This document shows positions 5,980-13,423 of a stretch of 14,953 nucleotides of DNA, piece after piece. The notes under the pieces are model-generated. The model saw only the letters and a program-made list of their open reading frames with translations. It did not search any database and was not told where the DNA came from. A program made the position numbers and the translations under genes. The stretch's first letter is position 1, and every line of letters starts with the position of its first letter. The DNA comes from CAZEFK01 sp964511405. Lineage in GTDB: Bacteria; Pseudomonadota; Alphaproteobacteria; Elsterales; Elsteraceae. The DNA is taken from NCBI GenBank assembly GCA_964511405.1, contig CAZEFK010000182.1, forward strand, positions 1-14,953, in the 5' to 3' direction.

Positions 5980-6498
5980 ATGAGTGCCCCGATCCTGATG
6001 CTTCCCCTGTTGATCGGCTTCCGGCCGCTGCGCCAGGACCCTCGCGAACCGTGTCGGGCGGATGCGTCCACCGGCTTCCTGGCGAGTGTCAGGATGGATC
6101 CGCGCGACGCCGATATCCCGCCTTTGCTCCAGCACCTTGAAGGGCTGCGTGACGGTCGGTTCTCCAAGCTGATCATGGTGCCCACCGCGAAGGACGGCGT
6201 GGTGGAGATGACGATCGTTCCGGATTACGACGCGTACGCCGATTGGCGGGACGGTACGGCGCGACTGACGGTGTGCCCCGCCTTCTTGGAGGACTACATC
6301 AACTTCCTGGCCCGGTACGATCCCCAGAAGGAACTCGTCGGGCTGAACTACGTCGAGGGCCACATGCCGAGTTCGGGCCCACGGACAAATGGCATGCCCT
6401 GGATGTTTTGCCTGATGATCTATGTGCCGCGGCCACCGCGACTGATCCAGCTAACCGACGAAGAGTTCGAGGCGTTCTTTCCGCCACTGCGGAGCTGA
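5980..6498 (+). CDS. Small unknown protein, possible third immunity-type gene
   Basis: A 172-residue soluble protein I do not recognise. Visible features are a hydrophobic N-terminus (ILMLPLLIGF) too polar afterwards to be a clear signal peptide, strands LIMVPTAKDGVVEMTIVPDY and ARLTVCPAFLEDYINFLARY, a segment MPWMFCLMIYVPRPP and an acidic Phe-rich end (LTDEEFEAFFPPL). The ATG at 5980 has CTGAGGA 8 nt upstream. It starts 49 nt after the second immunity copy on the same strand and ends 20 nt before the convergent kinase stop. Size and position suggest another immunity protein or an adaptor of the toxin locus, but nothing in its sequence proves this. Confidence 0.6.
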   Translation: MSAPILMLPLLIGFRPLRQDPREPCRADASTGFLASVRMDPRDADIPPLLQHLEGLRDGRFSKLIMVPTAKDGVVEMTIVPDYDAYADWRDGTARLTVCPAFLEDYINFLARYDPQKELVGLNYVEGHMPSSGPRTNGMPWMFCLMIYVPRPPRLIQLTDEEFEAFFPPLRS

Positions 6499-6518
6499 GG
6501 AGCGCGGCGCGCATCACG

Positions 6519-8903
6519 TCAGGCCGGCTTTGGCCCCCGCCGGCGGCGCCGGTCGTCGATGCGCACCAAGTTCGTGTTTGTGCCTTCCGGCGGTTCGGCG
6601 GCGGCTGCGATGGCGGTGCCGATGGCGCGGTCCAGATCGGCCAGCTGGTAGGGCTTGCGCAGGATGCGGAATTCGTCCGAGGCGGCCGCGGCCGACCCGC
6701 TATAGCCGGTGGCCAGCACGATCGGCAGGCGGGGCGCCCGGGCGCGCACAGCGCGCGCCAGGGCCAGCCCGTCCATGGGGCCGGCCATGATCACGTCGCT
6801 GAACAGGCAGTCGACCGGCTCGCCCCGCTCCAGCGTCGCGATCGCGGCCTCGGGGCCCGCGGCCAGCTGCGGCCGGTAGCCGAGCTGCGCCAGCATGGTC
6901 ATGGTGACCTCGGCCACCTCGGGATCGTCCTCGACCACCAGGACCGCCCGGCCAGCGGGCACCGGGGCCGAGGCTTCGGCAGCCGGGCGCTCCGGGAACG
7001 CGCCGGCGCGGGGCAGGTGCAGGATGATCGTGGTGCCGCTGCCGACCTCGCTGCGGATCGTCACGGCACCGCCCGAATGGCGGGCGAACCCGTAGACCTG
7101 GCTCAGGCCCAGCCCGGTGCCCTTGTCGGGGCCCTTGGTGGTGAAGAACGGGTCGAACACCTTGGACAGAATGTCCGGCGGGATGCCGGTACCGGTGTCG
7201 GACAGGGCGAGGGCGACAAAGTCCCCGTCGAGCGGCTCGTCCGGGCTGCCGGACCCGTCGTCGGGCCGCAGCACCACGTTCTCGGCGCGGATCACCAGCT
7301 CGCCGCCGTCGGGCATGGCGTCGCGGGCGTTGACCGCCAGATTCAGGAGCGCCAGGTCCAGCTCGCCGGCGTCGACCTGGACCGGCCAGCTGTCGGCGGG
7401 GATGTCCAGCACCAGGCGCACGGTCGGGCCGACGGCGTTGCCCAGCATGTCGACCATGTCCTGGACATGGGCCCCCAAGTCGACCGCAACAGGGTCGAGC
7501 GGCTGCCGGCGCGCGAAGGTCAAGAGCTGCCGGGTCAGGCCGGCGGCGCGGCCGGCCGCCTGCTCGATGGCGCCGATCGAGCGCCGCGCCTTCGGCACGC
7601 CCTCGGCCCAGGGCGCCAGCAGCTCCAGATGGCCGCCGATCACGGTCAGCAAGTTGTTGAAGTCGTGGGCCACGCCGCCGGTCAGCTGGCCCAGCGCCTC
7701 CATCTTCTGGGCCTGGGCCAGGCGTTGCTGGGTGCGGTGCAGCTCGGCCTCGGCCTCGCGCCGTTCGGTGATGTCGCGGGTGATCTTGGCGAAGCCGATC
7801 AGCTGGCCGGCCTCGTCGCGGATGGCGTCGACCACCACGCTGGCCCAGACCAGCTGGCCGTCCTTGCGGACGCGCCAGCCCTCGGACTCGAACCGGCCCT
7901 CCTCGCGGGCCCGCTGCAGGCTCATGGCCGGCCGTCCGGCGGCGCGATCGCTGGCGGTGTAGAACTTCGAGACGTGCTGGCCGATGATCTCGTCGGGCGT
8001 ATAGCCCTTGATCCGCTGCGCGCCCGAATTCCAGCTGACGACCACGCCGTTGGGGTCGAGCATGATCAGGGCGTGGTCGCTCAGGCCCTCGATCAGCAGC
8101 CTGAGCTGCCGTTCGCTGGCGGCCAGCGCGGCCTGGGCGGCCCGGCGCTCGCTGGTGTCACGGGTGATCTTGGCGAAGCCGACCAGGGTGCCGGTCTCGT
8201 CGCGGATGGCGTCGAGCACGGCCAGGGCCCAGAACCGGCTGCCGTCCTTGCGCATCCGCCAGCCTTCGGATTCATGGCGCCCGGTGCGCGCGGCCTCGGC
8301 CAGCGCGCGGGCCGGGAGCCCACGGGTGCGGTCCTCGGGCGTGTAGAACAGGCTGAAATGGCGGCCGATGATGTCGTCGGCGGCATAGCCCTTGAGCCGT
8401 TCGGCGCCTTGGTTCCAACTGGTGACGACGCCGCTCGGGTCCAGCATGAACAGGGCATAGTCGGTGACGCCGTCGACCAGCAGCCGGAACTGGGCGTCAC
8501 GGGTGGCTTGAGCGGCGCGGTCGTCGAGTCGCCGGCTGCAATCGGTGACGACGCAGGCGAAGCCGGCGTCGCGGCCGGCCTCCTCCGCCAGCCGCGTCAG
8601 CGTGATCGCGGCCTGGAACCGGCTGCCGTCGCGGCGCACGGCCTCGGCGTCGGTGCGGGCGCCGCCGGCTAGGCGCGCGCTGGCGAGCAGCTGATGCACG
8701 AAGCTTCGCCGATCGTCGCCGTCGCTGAACAGCAGCGCCAGCGACTGCCCCAAGACATCGGGCGCGCCATGGCCGGTCAGCCGTTCGGCGCCGCGGTTCC
8801 AGCTGGCGATGGTGCCGCGCGGTGTCAACAGCAGCAGGGCGTGGTCGTCCAGGGCGTCGATCAGCTGCTGCAGGCGGGACGCGTCGGCGCCGCGATCGGG
8901 CAT
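6519..8903 (-). CDS. Soluble hybrid histidine kinase, PAS-PAS-PAS-HisKA-HATPase-REC
   Basis: A 794-residue two-component sensor with no membrane segment, so it should sense a cytoplasmic signal. Three PAS domains lie at about 11-125, 135-255 and 265-385; the second and third are close internal duplicates (each has SEGWRxRKDG and GFAKITRD). The phosphoacceptor is H413 in GGVAHDFNNLL. The ATP-binding domain shows NLAVNARDAMP (521-531), DTGTGIPP (569-576), FDPFFTTK (583-590) and GTGLGL (595-600). The C-terminal receiver (652-770) has D659/D660, phosphoacceptor D703 and K750, so phosphorelay is possible. The ATG at 8903 is preferred, although its ribosome binding site is weak; a GTG six codons upstream is the alternative. 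The frame stays open far upstream, but there it runs antisense to kptA. The gene is convergent with the cargo genes and divergent from kptA. No output regulator is nearby. Confidence 0.93.
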   Translation of the reverse strand: MPDRGADASRLQQLIDALDDHALLLLTPRGTIASWNRGAERLTGHGAPDVLGQSLALLFSDGDDRRSFVHQLLASARLAGGARTDAEAVRRDGSRFQAAITLTRLAEEAGRDAGFACVVTDCSRRLDDRAAQATRDAQFRLLVDGVTDYALFMLDPSGVVTSWNQGAERLKGYAADDIIGRHFSLFYTPEDRTRGLPARALAEAARTGRHESEGWRMRKDGSRFWALAVLDAIRDETGTLVGFAKITRDTSERRAAQAALAASERQLRLLIEGLSDHALIMLDPNGVVVSWNSGAQRIKGYTPDEIIGQHVSKFYTASDRAAGRPAMSLQRAREEGRFESEGWRVRKDGQLVWASVVVDAIRDEAGQLIGFAKITRDITERREAEAELHRTQQRLAQAQKMEALGQLTGGVAHDFNNLLTVIGGHLELLAPWAEGVPKARRSIGAIEQAAGRAAGLTRQLLTFARRQPLDPVAVDLGAHVQDMVDMLGNAVGPTVRLVLDIPADSWPVQVDAGELDLALLNLAVNARDAMPDGGELVIRAENVVLRPDDGSGSPDEPLDGDFVALALSDTGTGIPPDILSKVFDPFFTTKGPDKGTGLGLSQVYGFARHSGGAVTIRSEVGSGTTIILHLPRAGAFPERPAAEASAPVPAGRAVLVVEDDPEVAEVTMTMLAQLGYRPQLAAGPEAAIATLERGEPVDCLFSDVIMAGPMDGLALARAVRARAPRLPIVLATGYSGSAAAASDEFRILRKPYQLADLDRAIGTAIAAAAEPPEGTNTNLVRIDDRRRRRGPKPA

Positions 8904-9173
8904 GGCCGGGGTCGAACTCACGGCCCTGCGGCTCGCGCCGGGCTGCACCCGGCGGCATGCTCCCGGCGATGATCGTGCCGGCCCCCATCCGTCATCCAAT
9001 GCCCTCGCACCTGTTGAGCCCCGCGTCAGCGGCCGCGACTCGACAGCCGCCCTGAACGCTGGAACCGGCGGCCGACCCTGTAAAGGCGGCCAGAGGGGAT
9101 AGCCGCGCCTATGGCATTCGGCGGGTGGCCCGCATCGCTTGACGCCGGTGGCGCCGAGCCGGAGGTTGAGCCC
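8904..9173. other. Divergent intergenic region, kinase / kptA
   Basis: These 270 bases separate the kinase start from the kptA start and must hold both promoters. I see no convincing -35/-10 pair. GGCGGCC occurs twice (9067-9073 and 9086-9092), which could be a direct-repeat binding site but is also easily produced by chance in such GC-rich DNA. Confidence 0.35.
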
Positions 9174-9728
9174 ATGCAAGACCGCGTCCGCCTGAGCAAG
9201 TTCCTGAGCCTGGTCCTGCGGCACCAGCCCGAGCGGATCGGGTTGGCGCTTGACGCAGCGGGCTGGGCCTCGATCGACGATCTCGTCGCCCGCAGCACCG
9301 CTGCCGGCGTCGCCATCACCCGCGACATCGTCCTGGAGATCGCGACCGGTGGCGACAAGCCGCGATTCGCAATCTCCGCCGACGGGGTGTCGATCCGGGC
9401 CACGCACGGCCATTCGCACCCTGGCGTCGCGGTGCGCGACCAGCCGGCCGAGCCGCCCGAGATCCTGTATCACGGCACGGCGACGCGGTTTCTGGAGGCC
9501 ATCCTGCGGGACGGCCTGCGCGCCGGCGCGCGGCATTTCGTGCATCTGAGCCCAGATCCGGACCTGGCGCGATCGGTCGGCCGGCGCCATGGCGCGCCTG
9601 TTGTGCTGACCGTGGCGGCCGGGCGGATGCATCGCGACGGGCTCGCGTTCTATTGCGCCGACGCCGCCACCTGGCTGACCGCCGCTGTCCCACGCTTGTA
9701 CCTGTCGACGGCCGGTGCCATCGACTGA
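9174..9728 (+). CDS. kptA: RNA 2'-phosphotransferase, Tpt1/KptA family
   Basis: A 184-residue enzyme. The family transfers an internal RNA 2'-phosphate to NAD+, giving ADP-ribose 1'',2''-cyclic phosphate and repaired RNA; the natural bacterial substrate is unclear. The N-terminal winged-helix half starts VRLSKFLSLVLRHQPE with R16 and H17, then KPRFAI (R64). GHSHPG (79-84) links to the NAD-binding half with YHGT (99-102) and R120 ahead of HFVHLS (121-126). R16, H17, R64 and R120 fit the family's Arg-His-Arg-Arg active-site set, and the length is typical, so it should be active. GGAGG at 9161-9165 supports ATG 9174. It stands alone, divergent from the kinase and upstream of leader element 2. 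In this phage-derived setting a role in RNA repair or counter-defence is possible but unproven. Confidence 0.93.
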   Translation: MQDRVRLSKFLSLVLRHQPERIGLALDAAGWASIDDLVARSTAAGVAITRDIVLEIATGGDKPRFAISADGVSIRATHGHSHPGVAVRDQPAEPPEILYHGTATRFLEAILRDGLRAGARHFVHLSPDPDLARSVGRRHGAPVVLTVAAGRMHRDGLAFYCADAATWLTAAVPRLYLSTAGAID

Positions 9729-9797
9729 TCGCCGGCCTGGTCCACGCGGCACAGTCGCATGGGGTGCATCGAGCGTCCGCAGACCGCGAAAAAACTC

Positions 9798-9826
9798 TTG
9801 CCTTTTCCCGGGATATCCGGCATAAG
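9798..9826 (+). promoter_or_regulatory. Promoter of leader element 2 (TTGCCT-17-CATAAG)
   Basis: TTGCCT (9798-9803), a 17-nt spacer and CATAAG (9821-9826) follow an A-run (9789-9794). Layout and spacing equal those at 1412-1440, and the same 13-nt block follows. The portal ATG lies 334 nt beyond the -10 start. Confidence 0.6.
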
Positions 9827-9858
9827 TACACGTAATTGAGTGGTGGCAATCCGCCACC
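9827..9858 (+). promoter_or_regulatory. Conserved leader block and hairpin, copy 2
   Basis: TACACGTAATTGA (9827-9839) is identical to 1441-1453. The hairpin is GGTGGC (9842-9847), loop AATCC, GCCACC (9853-9858), with GGCAATC at the same distance from the -10 box as in copy 1. Unlike copy 1, no T-run terminator follows. Confidence 0.6.
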
Positions 9859-10154
9859 GGCCGCGTCGGATGGATGCCGGCCGTCAGATCCGCGGTCTTC
9901 CAGGCAAGCGGAGCACTGAGCCCGCCGCTGGCTATGGCCGGACGGTGGGGTTCCGCGCGGTGCGGGACGAGACCGGTGGCGGCGACGCCACCAGATCGGG
10001 GCACGGTGCTCCGAATAGTCGGCGGCTTGGTGCCCAGAGCCGGCGCCGCGCCTCCACCCGCCGCTCACCCTCCAATACGACAGCGTGCATGACGTGAGCC
10101 GCGTGGGATGTGCCGCCCCGCGCGTCGGCCTCGTCGTGCCTGAGGATCCCGCCC
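9859..10154 (+). other. Portal leader region
   Basis: No gene is supported in these 296 bases; open frames here are shadows. A perfect 7-bp hairpin, GGTGGCG (9975-9981) and CGCCACC (9986-9992), is closed by the loop GCGA, a GNRA-type tetraloop, suggesting RNA structure in the portal leader. GAGGA at 10142-10146 is the portal ribosome binding site. Confidence 0.45.
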
Positions 10155-12452
10155 ATGACCATCACACCGCCCCGCAATCCGCCGGTGCCGACCGACGACG
10201 GCACGCCGCCGCCCGCCTCGCGCGACGGCAAGGGCCCGCCGCCGCTGATCGGCCGCGACGTACCCAAGCGCGTCCCGCGCCAGGACTTCGCCGTGCTGGC
10301 GCTGCAGATGGACCGCTTCACGCGGGCCAAGATCGGCCATCGCGACTGGGCGCTGACGGCCAAGACCTGCGTCGACTTCGTCGAAGGCCGGCAATGGGGC
10401 GAGGCCGACTTGGCGGCCCTGGCCGAGGCCGGACTGCCGGCGCTGACGCTCAACAAGGTCAAGCCGCTGGTCAAGCTGCTGAAGGGCTATTTCCGGTCCA
10501 ACCGCTATGACATCGCCTATCTGCCGGGTGCCGATGGCGGCGGCAGCGATGAAATCGCCGAGTTGCTGACCCGCCTGTCGAAGCATCTGGACGTGGTCAA
10601 CCAGTCGGGCTGGGCCGATGGCCATGTGTTCGACGACGGCATCACCGGCGGCCGCGGCTTCCTGGACAGCCGGCTCGACTTCGGCCGCACCGTGCTGGGC
10701 GAGATCAAGGAGACGGTGCTCGACCCGTTCGCGGTGTTCCTGGACCCCGAGGCCGACAGCTACGACCCCAATGACTGGGGCTGGGTGCAGACCCACAGCT
10801 GGATGAGCTGGGAGGACCTGGTCCATCTCTATGGCCAGGCCAGCGCTGCCGAGGCCGGCATGCTGCAGGAGACCGGGATCCCGGTCGGCACCGCGACCGG
10901 CGCCGAATTCTTCGACGACATCACGCCGCAGCGCTTCTTCGGCCAGACCGACCCGACGCTGACGGACCTGTCGGCCTATGGCGTCGACATGTCGATGCTG
11001 CCGCTGCAGGACCTGGTCAACCGCCAGCGCAAGCTGATCCGGGTGATCGAGTGCCAGCACCGCCAGCGCGTGTTGCAGAACCGCTTCGTCGACCTGCAGA
11101 CCGGGACCTTCGTGACCATCCCCGAGCATTGGGACCGCAACCGCATCGCCCAGATCCTGGCCTGGGCCGAAGGGCAGGGCCAGGCGCTGACCGTGGACAA
11201 GGCCTGGCTGCCGCGGGTGCGGGTGACGGTCACGGCCGCCGACCGCATCGTCTTCGACGACTGGTCGATCTACCGCACCTTCACGGTGGTGCCGTTCTTC
11301 GCCGAGTTCCGGCGCGGCATCACCACCGGCCTGGTCCACGACCTGCTGGACCCCCAGCGCGAGGTCAACAAGCGCCGGTCGGCGCTGCTCCACTACGTCA
11401 TGACCACCGCCAACTCGGGCTGGATGATCGAGGAGGACAGCGTCGAGGAAGACGTCAAGGAGCAGCTCAGGGCCTCGGGCGCCAAGCCCGGCGTGGTGGT
11501 CGAGTACAAGGCCGGCCGGCCCAAGCCCGAGCGCATCACGCCGATGATGCCGCCCCAGGCGCTGCGCCTGCTGGAGGAGGCCGCGACCAGCGACATCAAG
11601 GAGATCGCCGGCATCAACGACGCCGCGATGGGCCAGATGGACCGTGTACAGTCCGGCCGCGCCATCCAGGCCCGGCAGCGCCAGTCCGTGCTGGGGGCCG
11701 AGGTCTATTTCGACAACTTCGCGCGGTACCAGGAAATCAAGGGCCGCAAGCGCGTGGAGCTGATCCAGGACTTCTACACCGAGCCCCGGATCCTGCGCGT
11801 GCGCAACCCCGAGAGCGGCCAGAGCCAGGACATCCAGATCAACTGGCAGACGGCGGCCGGCGAGATCGAGAACGACGTGACCCTGGGCACCTATCTCGCC
11901 ACGGTCGAGACCAGCCCGGTCAGCGACACCTTCCTCGAGGGCGTGTTCGACGATGCCATGACCCTGCGCCAGCAGGGCGTGCCGATCCCGTCCGACGTGC
12001 TGGTCGACCTGTCGACCCTGCCGGGCAAGGCCACGCTCAAGGAGCGTATCGCCCAGGCCGAGCAGGGGCAGGGGCCGGGACCGGAGGCGATGGAGCTGCA
12101 GCTCAAGGCCCAGGGCGCCCAGCTCAAGGCCGACACGGCGGCGCGGGCGGCCGCGATCCACGCCGCCGCCGGGATCGAGCGCGCCCGTATCGCCGCCGCC
12201 GCGAGCGAGACGGTGGCCGCCATCAACGCCGACGCCCAGGGCCCCGCCGGGCCGGGCCAGCCGGTGCGCCAACTGCAGGAACAGGCGGCCCAGGCGGCGC
12301 TCCAAGGCCAGCCGCCGCCCGACACCCGCGACCTGACGGCGGTCATCGGCGGCGTGATCCAAGCGCTGCAGGGACTGATCAATCCGCCGCCCAACGGTGC
12401 GGGCGGGCCGCCGGGCGCGCCGCCGCCGGGGGCGGCACCGCCGGGCGGCTGA
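10155..12452 (+). CDS. Phage portal protein, P22-like
   Basis: A 765-residue protein that would form the dodecameric ring through which phage DNA enters and leaves the capsid. A Pro-rich N-terminus (1-40) leads into a P22-type portal core, recognisable from the helix MDRFTRAKIGHRDW, the segment DFVEGRQW, LNKVKPLVKLLKGYFRSNR, the DPFAVFLDPEADSYDPNDW strand region and the LLDPQREVNKRRSALLHYV helix. The C-terminus is an Ala/Gln-rich helical stretch (about 640-700) ending in a Pro/Gly tail. Length fits the P22-type group. ATG 10155 has GAGGA 8 nt upstream; an in-frame start at 10110 lacks one. It is separated from TerL by cargo and has its own promoter-leader. No scaffold or capsid gene follows. 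A fragment of a related portal lies at 14729-14810 on the other strand. Confidence 0.9.
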   Translation: MTITPPRNPPVPTDDGTPPPASRDGKGPPPLIGRDVPKRVPRQDFAVLALQMDRFTRAKIGHRDWALTAKTCVDFVEGRQWGEADLAALAEAGLPALTLNKVKPLVKLLKGYFRSNRYDIAYLPGADGGGSDEIAELLTRLSKHLDVVNQSGWADGHVFDDGITGGRGFLDSRLDFGRTVLGEIKETVLDPFAVFLDPEADSYDPNDWGWVQTHSWMSWEDLVHLYGQASAAEAGMLQETGIPVGTATGAEFFDDITPQRFFGQTDPTLTDLSAYGVDMSMLPLQDLVNRQRKLIRVIECQHRQRVLQNRFVDLQTGTFVTIPEHWDRNRIAQILAWAEGQGQALTVDKAWLPRVRVTVTAADRIVFDDWSIYRTFTVVPFFAEFRRGITTGLVHDLLDPQREVNKRRSALLHYVMTTANSGWMIEEDSVEEDVKEQLRASGAKPGVVVEYKAGRPKPERITPMMPPQALRLLEEAATSDIKEIAGINDAAMGQMDRVQSGRAIQARQRQSVLGAEVYFDNFARYQEIKGRKRVELIQDFYTEPRILRVRNPESGQSQDIQINWQTAAGEIENDVTLGTYLATVETSPVSDTFLEGVFDDAMTLRQQGVPIPSDVLVDLSTLPGKATLKERIAQAEQGQGPGPEAMELQLKAQGAQLKADTAARAAAIHAAAGIERARIAAAASETVAAINADAQGPAGPGQPVRQLQEQAAQAALQGQPPPDTRDLTAVIGGVIQALQGLINPPPNGAGGPPGAPPPGAAPPGG

Positions 12453-12522
12453 AATCAGTCGCCGGCACCGATCCCCTATCGCGGATCGATGCGATGTCCT
12501 TGACTCTGCGCCCGGGTCGATT

Positions 12523-12540
12523 GAACCGTTAAACCGGTTC
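12523..12540. promoter_or_regulatory. Inverted repeat upstream of hipB-like gene, candidate operator
   Basis: GAACCG (12523-12528) and CGGTTC (12535-12540) flank TTAAAC, 22 nt before the hipB-like ATG. A -35-like TTGACT (12500-12505) lies 17 nt upstream, so the left arm would occupy the -10 position. HipB-type regulators commonly autoregulate through such palindromes; the assignment here is inferred. Confidence 0.45.
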
Positions 12541-12561
12541 ATACCTGCATCGTGACACGTT

Positions 12562-12915
12562 ATGACGGATCAAAGCGCCATCTCTCGAGACTTGGGGCAG
12601 GCGCTGGCTGACGCGCGCCGGGCGAAGGGATTGAGCCAGCGCGCCGTCGCGCGCAAGGTCGGCAGGACGCAGGCGCGCGTCGCCGAACTCGAGACGAGCC
12701 TCAAATCGAGCCAACCGATCAGGGACCGGCTGTCGCTGCTGGTGGACCTTTGCGAAGCGCTCGGCGTCGTTCCCGTCCTTGTTCCGCGGTCGCGCACGCT
12801 TGACGTTCGAGCGCTGATCGGCCAGGCCGGGGCTGCACCGGTCCACGGATCCGATAACGCCACTGGCCGGTTTGACGAGCTGTTCATCGAACTCAGGGAC
12901 GACGAGGACATGTAG
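12562..12915 (+). CDS. HipB-like HTH regulator / antitoxin
   Basis: A 117-residue XRE-family DNA-binding protein. The HTH lies at about 9-75: LGQALADARRAKGLSQRAVA, then RKVGRTQARVAELE as turn and recognition helix, then LSLLVDLCEALGVVPVLVPR. Ending in a beta strand after the HTH (VPVLVP) is typical of HipB, and the acidic tail (ELRDDEDM) suits an antitoxin. No good ribosome binding site precedes ATG 12562, so it may be leaderless or weakly translated. The stop is followed at once by GTG of a short hipA-like frame. HipB normally neutralises the HipA kinase and represses the operon. Here the partner is only a stub, so the gene may remain as a lone repressor. It could also be a phage-type regulator. 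Confidence 0.75.
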   Translation: MTDQSAISRDLGQALADARRAKGLSQRAVARKVGRTQARVAELETSLKSSQPIRDRLSLLVDLCEALGVVPVLVPRSRTLDVRALIGQAGAAPVHGSDNATGRFDELFIELRDDEDM

Positions 12916-13119
12916 GTGAGCCCACGGGCTGCCGTCCTCGGGCTCCATCTGGGCGACCGGACGGGAGCGTCGGTCGGGGGCGGGACCTTGACGCGCGATG
13001 CCGACGGCGCAACGGCGTTCGTCGTCTCCGAAGCATGTCTGCGCGGCAACCCTGGAAGACTATCGCTTGAAGCAAGTCACCTTGAATCACCCGTATGCGC
13101 TGTCGAACGGAGAAAATGA
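12916..13119 (+). pseudogene. Truncated hipA-like 5' fragment
   Basis: A 67-codon frame starting with GTG directly after the hipB-like stop. Its translation, with VLGLHLGDRTGASVGGGTLTR, then DGATAFVVSEACLR and GRLSLEASHLE, follows the pattern of the HipA N-terminal domain (short strand, VG-x-LTR, G-x-x-x-F, then a PLSLS-like segment). Normal HipA proteins exceed 400 residues and hold a kinase domain that is absent here. I read it as a hipA cut off by a deletion or insertion around 13070-13119. The identification depends partly on the position after hipB; it could also be an unrelated short frame. Confidence 0.45.
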
Positions 13120-13374
13120 ATGACGGGCGATGAGCGATACGTGATATTAAAGGTAATATCGTACTACCTGGCGCACAACCCGGACGTGGCGGCGGCCGGC
13201 CTCGATCCACTCATCCACTACGACCTCGACGGCTGGAAGGAAGGGTGCGATCCGTTCGCCACCTTCAGCACCACCAGCTACGATCGGGCGAACCCTGACG
13301 TCGCAGCCGCCGGCGTCAACCCGATGATCCATTATCTGGTGGCCGGGCTCAGCGAGGGGCGGAAGGCGAGTTGA
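13120..13374 (+). CDS. Short protein with two NPDVAAAG-type repeats
   Basis: An 84-residue protein made almost entirely of two imperfect repeats: YYLAHNPDVAAAGLDPLIHY (residues about 15-34) with WKEGCDPF, then DRANPDVAAAGVNPMIHY with LSEGRKAS. This repeat is known to me from longer alphaproteobacterial surface, calcium-binding and glycan-related proteins, where it appears in tandem next to other domains. Here it stands alone, so this is either a genuine mini-protein or the remains of a longer gene. GGAG at 13109-13112 gives a reasonable ribosome binding site for ATG 13120. The first codons are AT-rich and hold a perfect inverted repeat (13143-13160). No function can be assigned. Confidence 0.65.
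   Translation: MTGDERYVILKVISYYLAHNPDVAAAGLDPLIHYDLDGWKEGCDPFATFSTTSYDRANPDVAAAGVNPMIHYLVAGLSEGRKAS
13143..13160. repeat. Perfect inverted repeat inside codons 8-14
   Basis: GATATTA (13143-13149) and TAATATC (13154-13160) around AAGG. It is strikingly AT-rich for this DNA and lies near the start of the NPDVAAAG-repeat gene, close to where the hipA-like frame breaks off. It could be a regulator site, an mRNA hairpin limiting translation, or a scar. Confidence 0.5.
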
Positions 13375-13394
13375 TGGGCCGCAGGACAGGAACG

Positions 13395-13423
13395 TTGACA
13401 GCCATCTCTCGTTGTCTACTTAT
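13395..13423 (+). promoter_or_regulatory. Candidate sigma70 promoter (TTGACA-17-ACTTAT)
   Basis: A consensus -35 TTGACA (13395-13400) and ACTTAT (13418-13423) at 17 nt, or TACTTA at 16 nt. It sits in the 49-nt gap before the RelE/HigB-like frame. The -10 box abuts the first ATG (13424), so if it is real the transcript would begin inside that frame and the true start would lie further in. Confidence 0.45.

Noticed and set aside
6243..8672. 809-codon plus-strand open frame opposite the kinase
   Set aside because: The opposite strand encodes an unmistakable PAS/HisKA/HATPase/REC protein. The plus-strand translation is a low-complexity shadow.
8904..10004. N-terminal extension of the kinase frame back to 10004
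   Set aside because: The extension runs antisense through kptA and across the leader-2 promoter, and shows no domain. The start at 8903 fits the first PAS domain.
11051..12532. 493-codon plus-strand frame inside the portal gene
   Set aside because: It overlaps the portal in another frame with low-complexity Arg/Gly/Ala translation.
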